In this document: piece after piece, positions 1 to 5,364 of the stretch
How the letters are laid out: every line of letters starts with the position of its first letter
Numbering within the stretch: the stretch's first letter is position 1
Assembly (NCBI GenBank): GCA_900552095.1
Contig: URYM01000134.1
Coordinates: 1 to 5,642 of the forward strand
Reading direction: 5' to 3'
DNA length: 5,642 nt
Origin: an uncultured Blautia sp.
GTDB taxonomy: Bacteria; Bacillota; Clostridia; Lachnospirales; Lachnospiraceae
The notes under the pieces: model-generated
The model's database searches: none
What the model was told of the DNA's origin: nothing
Seen by the model: the letters and a program-made list of their open reading frames with translations, nothing else
Program-made: the position numbers and the translations under genes

Positions 1-615
1 CCTGTGGTTGGGAGCAAAGATCAGAAAAAGTCCCGCCAGGATCACAGCAATGTTCAGGGCAATCCCCCATTCTGCCCCCGCCAGAGGTTCCTCTTCCAGG
101 GACACCGCCGCCATTAAAATCCAGAAAATCCCATGACAGACCGTCAGGATCCCCAGAAGTACCGCCGGCCATTTTCTGCGCTTTTCCTGAAACAGATTTT
201 GATTCTTCTCCCGCACCTGTTCGGCCTTCTCTTCCAGAACATATCCGCAGGAAGGACAGGAGGCCGTATATTTTGGCATACTGATATACTGAGTCCGCTC
301 TTCAGGCAGAGGACTGCGGCAATGAGGACAGATCCACCAGCGCTTCAGGCTCCGATCCCCCAGCACCCCTATCGCTACGGGAAGCAGCGGAACCAGAAGA
401 ATCGCAAAGATCCCCATCAGCATCTTATTCTCTGCCGTATCCAGAAGATACATCAGAACAATTACGAGGGGAATCCACGCTCCCATCGCCGGCAGAACCA
501 TTCGCATATAACTCTCCCGCGCTTTCTTATAAAGCGGATTTCTCATCTTTTTTTCGTCTTCCGAAAGCCGGTTGCTTTCCCACATCCGTTCCTTTTGTTT
601 GTCACGATCAGCCAT
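1..615 (-). CDS. Membrane protein with zinc-ribbon (CxxC pair) motif, 3' end cut by window
   Basis: I do not recognise the family. Reading in from ATG at 615-613, the frame stays open for 205 codons to base 1, so the C-terminus is outside the window. The start is supported by GGAGG 8 bases upstream. The N-terminus (residues 1-36) is charged and probably cytoplasmic. Hydrophobic segments lie at about 39-59, 68-86, 149-171 and 184-202. Between the second and third sits a hydrophilic loop with C96-P-H-C99 and C120-P-S-C123, 20 residues apart, a typical treble-clef/zinc-ribbon layout that probably binds one structural zinc. A basic, coiled-coil-like stretch (about 128-148) follows. Function is unknown. 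The gene has its own promoter candidate (651-679), so it may be separate from azlCD, although no terminator is visible between them. I am confident it is a real coding region from the ribosome binding site, codon use and domain pattern, but not of any role. Confidence 0.85.
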   Translation of the reverse strand, partial: MADRDKQKERMWESNRLSEDEKKMRNPLYKKARESYMRMVLPAMGAWIPLVIVLMYLLDTAENKMLMGIFAILLVPLLPVAIGVLGDRSLKRWWICPHCRSPLPEERTQYISMPKYTASCPSCGYVLEEKAEQVREKNQNLFQEKRRKWPAVLLGILTVCHGIFWILMAAVSLEEEPLAGAEWGIALNIAVILAGLFLIFAPNHR

Positions 616-650
616 CCTTCTCTCCTCCGCATCTGACAGATTATAGTCTC

Positions 651-679
651 ATCTTATCAGCCGTCTTCTCCTCTGTCAA
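651..679 (-). promoter_or_regulatory. Sigma-A-type promoter for the zinc-ribbon membrane protein gene
   Basis: Reading the minus strand, a perfect TTGACA (679-674) is followed after 17 bases by TAAGAT (656-651), which matches the -10 consensus at 4 of 6 positions. Predicted transcription would begin near 644, giving a short leader of about 30 bases before the ATG at 615. The site lies in the 84-base gap after azlD. A second -10-like TATAAT (645-640) lies just downstream but has no matching -35. Confidence 0.55.
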
Positions 680-699
680 TGCATCCGACTGGCTTTTCT

Positions 700-1023
700 C
701 TACAGAAGCTGAACCAGAAAGACCACTGCCGACGAGGCCACTGCCACAACCAGAAGCCCTTTGTTAAAGAAAGCCAGCAAAACAGCGGTCAGCGTGCCTG
801 CCGCCGCCCCCAGTATGCTCCCTTCCCCTATGGAAGCGCCGGTACTGTAAAAAATAGCCGGGAAGGTCATGGCCGCCAGAACCGCATACGGCACATAATA
901 CAAAAAGGACTGTATAAAAACGCTCCTGATCTTCTTTCTGAAGATCACCATGGGAAGCACCCGGATCAGATAAGTCATACCTGCCATGAGCGCCATACAG
1001 AGAATCATATAAGATAATTTCAT
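700..1023 (-). CDS. azlD: AzlD-family branched-chain amino-acid export subunit
   Basis: This 107-residue, strongly hydrophobic protein has about three to four membrane segments (about 2-21, 39-60, 66-85 and 88-106). Its size, the TYLIRVLPM segment near the N-terminus and its position directly after azlC identify it as AzlD, the small subunit of the AzlCD (LIV-E/BrnFE-type) exporter of leucine, isoleucine, valine and, in some relatives, methionine. I chose ATG at 1023-1021 rather than an upstream start at 1107 because it overlaps the azlC stop by one base (TGATG), which is typical of translational coupling, and because GGAGG lies 10 bases upstream inside azlC. The upstream extension would only re-read azlC in another frame. 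Substrate is inferred from the family. The protein is expected to work in the cytoplasmic membrane as a complex with AzlC. Confidence 0.92.
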   Translation of the reverse strand: MKLSYMILCMALMAGMTYLIRVLPMVIFRKKIRSVFIQSFLYYVPYAVLAAMTFPAIFYSTGASIGEGSILGAAAGTLTAVLLAFFNKGLLVVAVASSAVVFLVQLL

Positions 1024-1733
1024 CACACATTTTCCTCCGGAACAGAAACAGGGAAAAGCCAGGCTGCCAGAGCGCTGACCACTACAGTTACCAGGATAAT
1101 ACTCCACCCGGAAGAAAGTTCCTTCAGCAGAGGCGCATACGTAAACGCACAGCTTAACGCCGCTGCCAGAAGCACCGCAAACAGAACACTTCTCTTCTCC
1201 CGAGCCGGAGGGACAATAATGGCAATAAACATACCATAAAGCGCGATTCCCAAAGCGCTGGAGATCATGGGCGGAAGTACGGAGGTAAGTACCGCCCCCG
1301 CCAGCGTGCCGCCGGTCCAGCCCAGAAGGGGCGTCAGGATCAGGCCTCCCATATAGGATGCAGAAAGAGCCCGGGGCTGCTGTACTGCCACTGCAAAAAT
1401 CTCATCTGTAATCCCGAACGAGATCAGAAGGCGCTGCCCCAGCGTCATCTTCTCCTCCACTTTCTGAGACAGAGAAAGGGACATGAGAAAATACCGGATA
1501 TTAATAATCAGCATAGAGACTGCCAACTCTGCGTAAGTTCCCTGACTGACCATCAGATTCACACCGGCGAACTGTCCCGCGCTGGTCAGGTTGGTCATGG
1601 AGATTGCCACAGCCATCCAGGGCGGAAGTCCGGACAGCACCGCCGTCACTCCGAAGGCCAGAGACACAGAAAAATATCCCAGGCAGATGGGAAATCCATT
1701 GCGTATTCCCAGCATAAATTCATTTCGATTCAA
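1023..1733 (-). CDS. azlC: AzlC-family branched-chain amino-acid permease (exporter large subunit)
   Basis: This 236-residue integral membrane protein has the AzlC hallmarks: an N-terminal GIRNGFPICLGYF segment, TNLTSAGQFAGVNL (about 47-60), NIRYFLMSLSLS (about 78-89), an ITDEIFAVA segment (about 108-116), and several hydrophobic helices to the C-terminus. Length is normal for the family. With AzlD it forms a proton-motive-force-linked exporter of branched-chain amino acids (family knowledge). The start is TTG at 1733-1731: GAGGGGG ends 8 bases upstream, whereas the first in-frame ATG (codon 7, 1715-1713) has no ribosome binding site. The stop TGA shares one base with the azlD ATG. It follows the symporter gene by 110 bases containing a hairpin with a T-run, and no convincing promoter of its own is visible, so expression may depend on read-through from the symporter transcript. 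Confidence 0.93.
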   Translation of the reverse strand: MNRNEFMLGIRNGFPICLGYFSVSLAFGVTAVLSGLPPWMAVAISMTNLTSAGQFAGVNLMVSQGTYAELAVSMLIINIRYFLMSLSLSQKVEEKMTLGQRLLISFGITDEIFAVAVQQPRALSASYMGGLILTPLLGWTGGTLAGAVLTSVLPPMISSALGIALYGMFIAIIVPPAREKRSVLFAVLLAAALSCAFTYAPLLKELSSGWSIILVTVVVSALAAWLFPVSVPEENV

Positions 1734-1740
1734 AATTAAT

Positions 1741-1748
1741 TCCCCCTC
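1741..1748 (-). promoter_or_regulatory. Ribosome binding site deciding the TTG start of azlC
   Basis: The minus strand reads GAGGGGGA at 1748-1741. The purine block GAGGGGG (1748-1742) lies 8 bases before TTG (1733-1731). No comparable site precedes the ATG at codon 7, so translation most likely begins at the weak TTG codon. Confidence 0.65.
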
Positions 1749-1765
1749 TGTTATAGAAATACTCT

Positions 1766-1833
1766 AAAAAGAATCTGCTGCCGAAAGCAGCGGCTCTCTT
1801 CACGCCGTTTACATACTTTCTGCAGCAGACTCT
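1766..1833 (-). terminator. Hairpin with T-run between symporter gene and azlC; terminator or attenuator
   Basis: On the minus strand GAGTCTGCTGC (1832-1822) can pair with GCAGCAGATTC (1781-1771) as 11 base pairs including one G-U, with one further A-T pair at 1833/1770. Five Ts follow (1770-1766). The loop of about 40 bases is long for an intrinsic terminator. The 3' arm also takes part in a short competing hairpin, GCTGC/GCAGC (1791-1787 with 1781-1777) around a 5-base loop. This would disrupt the long stem and allow read-through into azlC. Partial termination or attenuation is my inference; simple termination is possible. Confidence 0.45.
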
Positions 1834-1843
1834 ATTTCTTTTA

Positions 1844-3175
1844 TCAGCCTGTGATCGCTGTATAAATATCTTTAAATCCTGTGATCGTAACCACGATAAC
1901 CAGAATCGGTACAATAAAGCGGATACAGAACAGCCACAGCTTTGCAGCCTTAAATTTCACTCCGCTCTCCTCGATCTCATCCACCAGCATCCCCGGTTTC
2001 CACTTCCATCCAATATAATAGCACATGAAGATACCGCCCAGAGGCAGAAGAATCTTATCTGTCAGCATTCCCATAAAGTCGAAGAAGTTATAACTTAAGA
2101 TCTTAAAGTCCGCGAGCGGCCCAAAGGACAGCGAACTGGGAATTCCCAGCAGGAAGATTACAACAGCTAAAATAACCACGGAACGCTTTCTGCTCCATTT
2201 GAAAGTATCAATGGTCAGAGAGCAGACAACCTCCAGCAGCGCCACAGAACTGGTTACTGCTGCGAAGAATACCAGGATAAAGAACAGCAGGGCAAAGATT
2301 CCGCCTCCCGCAAAGGAACCAAATACCTGGGGCAGCGTCTCAAAAATCAGGGTCGGACCTGCTTCCGGCTTCAGTCCAAAAGAGAAAACTGCAGGGAAGA
2401 TCGCGATTCCGGCCAGCACGGCAATGGAAGTATCCAGTCCCGCCACCGTAAAACAGCTGCGCACGATATGCTCTTCTTTTCTCAGATAACTTCCATAGGT
2501 GATCGTAATTCCCATACAGAGACTTAAGGAGTAAAACACCTGTCCAAGCGCCGCGCTTATGGAACTCAAGCTGAAATTATCCAGGTTGGGAGAAAAGATA
2601 AAGGAAAGTCCCTCCCCCGCATTGGGAAGCGTAACGCTTCTTATAATAATAACGATCAGGATCAGAAACAGCGCGGGCATCATAAACTTGCTGGCCCGCT
2701 CGATCCCCTTTACTCCAAAGAAACAGATCAGCGCCGTGCAGAGCATGAAAATCCCATGCCATACGATAGGTTCCCAGGTCTGAGCAGTGAACGCCGCAAA
2801 ATCTGCCGGGGCTTTCATGCTGGTAGCGTAGCTGAAACCATATTTTAAGATCCAGCCGCCGATCACACTGTAATAGGACAGGATAAAAAATGCTGCCAGC
2901 ACACCGAAAACGCCTACAATCTTCGCGTGAGGATGTACATCCTGATACGCCTGCACCGGATCATGGCGCGTCTTTCGTCCCAGCGACATCTCCATGATCA
3001 TAACAGGAACTCCCAGGATCAGAATGAACACCAGATATGCGATCAGAAAGGAAAATCCGCCGTTGGCTCCCATCAGATACGGGAACTTCCACAGATTACC
3101 CAGTCCGACAGCAGCACCCGCAGTTGCCAGGACAAAGCCCAGCTTGCTGGTCCACTGTGTGGAATTCTTTTTCAT
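1844..3175 (-). CDS. Sodium-dependent amino-acid symporter, NSS/SNF (LeuT-fold) family
   Basis: This 443-residue protein has about 11 membrane helices, like the bacterial NSS proteins MhsT and Tyt1 that lack a twelfth helix. Helix 1 carries the family signature GAAVGLGNLWKFPYL (20-34), whose unwound centre lines substrate and sodium sites, with G20, V23 and N27 conserved relative to LeuT. Helix 6 has GQVFYSLSLCMG (211-222), and helix 8 has FFAAVTSSVALLE (303-315), supplying the Thr-Ser pair (308-309) of the Na2 site. Helix 7 carries an Asp (D248), which may replace the chloride site as in chloride-independent bacterial members (inference). It should import an amino acid with Na+ across the cytoplasmic membrane; aromatic or branched hydrophobic substrates are plausible, but the substrate cannot be read from sequence. 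The start ATG at 3175 has GGGAGG 7 bases upstream. A promoter lies at 3212-3240, and azlCD follows in the same direction. Confidence 0.95.
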   Translation of the reverse strand: MKKNSTQWTSKLGFVLATAGAAVGLGNLWKFPYLMGANGGFSFLIAYLVFILILGVPVMIMEMSLGRKTRHDPVQAYQDVHPHAKIVGVFGVLAAFFILSYYSVIGGWILKYGFSYATSMKAPADFAAFTAQTWEPIVWHGIFMLCTALICFFGVKGIERASKFMMPALFLILIVIIIRSVTLPNAGEGLSFIFSPNLDNFSLSSISAALGQVFYSLSLCMGITITYGSYLRKEEHIVRSCFTVAGLDTSIAVLAGIAIFPAVFSFGLKPEAGPTLIFETLPQVFGSFAGGGIFALLFFILVFFAAVTSSVALLEVVCSLTIDTFKWSRKRSVVILAVVIFLLGIPSSLSFGPLADFKILSYNFFDFMGMLTDKILLPLGGIFMCYYIGWKWKPGMLVDEIEESGVKFKAAKLWLFCIRFIVPILVIVVTITGFKDIYTAITG

Positions 3176-3211
3176 ATAATACCTCCCTCAAAATTTCATG
3201 ATTTATGTTTT

Positions 3212-3240
3212 ACCATACCATAATTCTGCTTTTTTCGCAA
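3212..3240 (-). promoter_or_regulatory. Promoter for the NSS symporter gene, extended -10
   Basis: The minus strand reads TTGCGA (3240-3235), a 17-base spacer, then TATGGT (3217-3212). Both hexamers match consensus at 4 of 6 positions, and the -10 is preceded by TGG, giving an extended -10 (TGnTATGGT). Predicted transcription starts near 3205, leaving a leader of about 30 bases before the ribosome binding site. The site lies in the 87-base gap between the formyltransferase stop and the symporter start. I see no intrinsic terminator hairpin in that gap, so some read-through from the purine operon is possible. Confidence 0.55.
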
Positions 3241-3262
3241 GAATGAGAGAGATATTTTCCCT

Positions 3263-4441
3263 TTAATGGTGGAAGAGACGGATCCCGGTAAATGCCATCG
3301 CCATCCCATATTTATTGCAGCACTCGATTACTGCATCATCTCTCACACTTCCGCCCGGCTGCGCGATATATTTCACGCCGCTCTTTTTCGCCCGCTCAAT
3401 GTTGTCGCTGAAGGGGAAGAACGCATCGCTTCCCAGCGTCACATCCTGCATCTGATCCAGCCAGGCTCTCTTCTCCTCCCTGGTAAATACTGGCGGTTTC
3501 TCCTTGAAGATTTTCTCCCATGCGCCGTCGGCGAGCACATCCATATACTCCTCCCCGATGTAAACGTCAATCGCGTTATCCCGGTCTGCTCTTCTGATAT
3601 TGTCCACAAACGGAAGGTTCATCACCTGAGGACTCTGGCGCAGAAACCAGTTATCTGCCTTCTGTCCGGCCAGACGGGTACAGTGCACTCTGGACTGCTG
3701 ACCGGCCCCCACACCGATGGCCTGTCCGTCTTTCACGAAGCAGACAGAGTTGGACTGGGTATATTTCAACGTGATCAGAGCGATTTTCATATCCCGCTTC
3801 GCTTCCTCTGTCAGCTCTTTATTCTCTGTCACCACATTTTTCAGAAGCTCATCATCGATGGGAAGCTCCTGGCGGCCCTGCTCGAAGGTCACACCGAACA
3901 CTTCCTTATGCTCCAGGGGCGCGGGAACGTAATCCTCGTCAATCTGGATCACATTGTAATTACCGTTTTTCTTGGCTTTTAAGATTTCCAAAGCCTCCTC
4001 CGTAAATCCCGGAGCGATCACGCCGTCTGAAACCTCTCTCTTTATAATAGAAGCGGTATCTTTATCACACACGTCAGACAGGGCGATAAAATCACCGAAG
4101 GAAGACATCCGGTCTGCGCCTCTGGCTCTCGCATACGCGCAGGCCAGCGGTGAAAGTTCTCCCATATCGTCCACCCAGTAAATCTTCTTCAGGGTATCGT
4201 CAAGGGGCAGTCCTACCGCTGCTCCGGCGGGAGACACATGCTTGAAAGAAGTCGCGGCGGGAAGCCCGGTGGCCTTCTTCAGTTCGCGCACCAGCTGCCA
4301 GCCGTTGAACGCGTCCAGGAAATTGATATAGCCCGGCTTTCCGGAAAGTACCTGGATCGGCAGCTCACCTTCATTTGCCAGATAGATCCTGGACGGTTTC
4401 TGATTGGGATTGCATCCGTACTTTAACGCTAATTCTTTCAT
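3263..4441 (-). CDS. purH: Stand-alone AICAR formyltransferase (PurH C-terminal domain only)
   Basis: This enzyme transfers a formyl group from 10-formyl-tetrahydrofolate to AICAR, giving FAICAR, the penultimate step to IMP, in the cytoplasm. It has 392 residues and covers only the AICARFT domain of PurH; the usual N-terminal IMP cyclohydrolase domain of about 200 residues is absent. Visible family motifs are SFKHVSPAGAAVG (65-77) with the catalytic Lys-His pair K67-H68, KYTQSNSVCF (226-235), GAGQQSRVHCT (245-255), GSDAFFPFSDNI (337-348), AQPGGSVRDD (360-369) and the C-terminal FTGIRLFHH. The missing cyclohydrolase activity is supplied by purO 4 bases upstream. ATG at 4441 has AGGAGG (4456-4451) 9 bases upstream, within the end of purO, suggesting coupled translation. 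The protein is complete at both ends (N-terminal MKELALKYGCNPNQKPSR, C-terminal LFHH-stop), so this is a natural short form rather than a truncation. The symbol purH is used loosely. Confidence 0.95.
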   Translation of the reverse strand: MKELALKYGCNPNQKPSRIYLANEGELPIQVLSGKPGYINFLDAFNGWQLVRELKKATGLPAATSFKHVSPAGAAVGLPLDDTLKKIYWVDDMGELSPLACAYARARGADRMSSFGDFIALSDVCDKDTASIIKREVSDGVIAPGFTEEALEILKAKKNGNYNVIQIDEDYVPAPLEHKEVFGVTFEQGRQELPIDDELLKNVVTENKELTEEAKRDMKIALITLKYTQSNSVCFVKDGQAIGVGAGQQSRVHCTRLAGQKADNWFLRQSPQVMNLPFVDNIRRADRDNAIDVYIGEEYMDVLADGAWEKIFKEKPPVFTREEKRAWLDQMQDVTLGSDAFFPFSDNIERAKKSGVKYIAQPGGSVRDDAVIECCNKYGMAMAFTGIRLFHH

Positions 4442-4445
4442 TTCT

Positions 4446-5165
4446 TCAGTCCTCCTGATTTTTATTTTTCATTCTTGTCTCGCTGCTTCCATCTTTCAGA
4501 TCGATGAAGCGCACAAAAAGTGAAACCTTGTTATCCGGATTCAGATTGTTCCAGAGCAGTTCTGTAAACTGATCAATATCATCGGGAACGGCCACCCGTT
4601 TCGGCTCCCCCTCGAAGCTGGGCAGCGGATTGCCGTCACATTGATAGGTATGGATGAAATGGCCTTCCCCGGCCACACCACAGCCATAGTCAAAGGTATA
4701 GCGATGGCAGACTTCCGGATTTCCATTGCTGCTCTTTAAAATAGAGAGCGCATAGTGATAAGTCCCGTCCTTTACCTCCATCACGCCGGAAATCCGCGGT
4801 GTATAATTGGGCGCATCTGGCTCAAATTTTCTGGAGCGCAGAGACTCCTCAAACGTGAGGCCTTTTTCCAGTCCCTCGTAAACCGTATCGGTCTGATCAC
4901 CGTTTGTCACAATCGTGGTATTTCCCAGAACACGCACCGGCGCATAGATAATCAGGCTGGGATCCGTCAATTTGGAGGGATCATATGCCTGTGTGCGGAT
5001 TCCCTGTCCTTCTTCCACAAAGACCCGGTTCCTGCTGTTCTCACTTCTTCCCATAATGAAATAAGCTGCAGCCGCCTTCTTTCCATCAGCTGTCTTTCCC
5101 AGAATGATTCCTCTTCCCGGATAACTGTTCTCCTGCAGTTCTTTTTCCAGCGATATCATTTCCAT
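4446..5165 (-). CDS. purO: Archaeal-type IMP cyclohydrolase (PurO family)
   Basis: This enzyme closes the ring of FAICAR to IMP, the last step of de novo purine synthesis, in the cytoplasm. The 239-residue protein fits the PurO/IMP-cyclohydrolase-like family, unrelated to the N-terminal domain of PurH. Supporting segments are YPGRGIILG (15-23), YFIMGRSENSRNRVF (35-49), VTNGDQTDTVYEGL (86-99), EPDAPNYTPRISG (115-127) and GEGHFIHTYQCDGNPLPSF (167-185), with a VRFIDL motif near the C-terminus. It is somewhat longer than archaeal PurO (about 200 residues). The assignment is strengthened by the adjacent formyltransferase lacking its own cyclohydrolase domain and by the upstream riboswitch for a purine intermediate. 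The start ATG at 5165 has GGAG about 7 bases upstream; a second ATG two codons later is less well spaced. No signal peptide or membrane segment is present. It is regulated by the ZTP riboswitch and terminator at 5230-5329. Confidence 0.92.
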   Translation of the reverse strand: MEMISLEKELQENSYPGRGIILGKTADGKKAAAAYFIMGRSENSRNRVFVEEGQGIRTQAYDPSKLTDPSLIIYAPVRVLGNTTIVTNGDQTDTVYEGLEKGLTFEESLRSRKFEPDAPNYTPRISGVMEVKDGTYHYALSILKSSNGNPEVCHRYTFDYGCGVAGEGHFIHTYQCDGNPLPSFEGEPKRVAVPDDIDQFTELLWNNLNPDNKVSLFVRFIDLKDGSSETRMKNKNQED

Positions 5166-5229
5166 CGTATCTCTCCTTTTTCTGAATCAATTTCCTGCCT
5201 TCGCATTTTTCGCAGTTAAAGAAACAAAG

Positions 5230-5255
5230 AAAAAAGCCCACCCATCCCAGGCTTT
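5230..5255 (-). terminator. Intrinsic terminator of the ZTP riboswitch expression platform
   Basis: On the minus strand AAAGCC (5255-5250) pairs with GGCTTT (5238-5233) across an 11-base loop, and the 3' arm runs into six Ts (5235-5230). The same 3' region can pair with the aptamer instead: GCCGACC (5274-5268) complements GGTGGGC (5242-5236) with a single G-G mismatch, and the T-run follows immediately. That alternative would break the aptamer's 3' domain, so terminator formation and ligand-bound aptamer would exclude each other, as expected for an ON switch. Which of the two stems is the working terminator is not settled by sequence alone. Confidence 0.75.
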
Positions 5256-5259
5256 CTCT

Positions 5260-5329
5260 GCCCAGACGGTCGGCTTCTCAAAATGCTGTACTTCCTGTGG
5301 TCAATTCCACTTCCGTCAGTCGTACAGCC
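5260..5329 (-). ncRNA. ZTP (pfl) riboswitch aptamer
   Basis: The layout matches the ZTP/ZMP riboswitch class. P1 is a perfect 7-bp stem, GCTGTAC (5328-5322) with GTACAGC (5291-5285). The conserved GACTGACGG (5321-5313) follows, then P2 GTGG/CCAC (5310-5307 with 5300-5297). After a linker comes the diagnostic 3' domain GCCGACCGTCTGGGC (5274-5260). The ACGG of the first domain (5316-5313) complements CCGT of the 3' domain (5269-5266), forming the class's pseudoknot. The motif closely resembles what I recall of the Fusobacterium ulcerans aptamer. It begins at the predicted transcription start and lies about 100 bases before purO. The ligand is AICAR mono- or triphosphate, which accumulates when 10-formyl-THF is scarce; binding should favour read-through into purO and the formyltransferase (class knowledge applied by inference). 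Confidence 0.93.
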
Positions 5330-5335
5330 ATTTAA

Positions 5336-5364
5336 AACATAGCATGATTTTACTTCCTTGTCAA
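5336..5364 (-). promoter_or_regulatory. Promoter of the riboswitch-purO-formyltransferase operon
   Basis: The minus strand has a perfect TTGACA (5364-5359), a 17-base spacer and TATGTT (5341-5336), which matches the -10 consensus at 4 of 6 positions. Transcription would begin near 5329-5330, the first base of the riboswitch P1 stem, so aptamer and promoter fit together exactly. The -35 lies inside the last codons of the upstream membrane-protein gene (Leu-Thr of its C-terminal QLTRK) and the spacer contains its stop codon. Confidence 0.8.

Noticed and set aside
133..636. Plus-strand open frame of 167 codons near the left edge
   Set aside because: It is antisense to the zinc-ribbon membrane protein gene, which has a proper ribosome binding site, promoter and coherent membrane/zinc features.
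640..645. Perfect TATAAT on the minus strand before the zinc-ribbon gene
   Set aside because: It is 28 bases from the perfect TTGACA and has no other -35; TAAGAT at the 17-base spacing is the better partner, though a downstream start cannot be excluded.
1024..1107. Possible N-terminal extension of azlD by 28 residues
   Set aside because: The extension re-reads the end of azlC in another frame and is not membrane-like; the ATG overlapping the azlC stop with GGAGG upstream is the natural start.
1750..1755. TATAAC on the minus strand just before azlC as a -10 box
   Set aside because: Transcription would begin at or within the ribosome binding site, and no -35 hexamer lies at a suitable distance.
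1734..1843. T-box riboswitch ahead of azlC
   Set aside because: The gap is too short for T-box stem I and lacks the conserved T-box sequence; only simple hairpins are visible.
1720..1914. Minus-strand 64-codon frame spanning the symporter end, the hairpin and the azlC start
   Set aside because: It overlaps two real genes and the hairpin, and its composition is unlike a protein; it is out of frame with both neighbours.
3266..3982. Plus-strand open frame of 238 codons opposite the formyltransferase gene
   Set aside because: It lies wholly antisense to a confidently identified gene, shows no family resemblance and no good ribosome binding site; it is a codon-bias shadow.
4755..5219. Plus-strand open frame of 154 codons opposite purO
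   Set aside because: Antisense to purO with low-complexity, implausible composition and no start signal.
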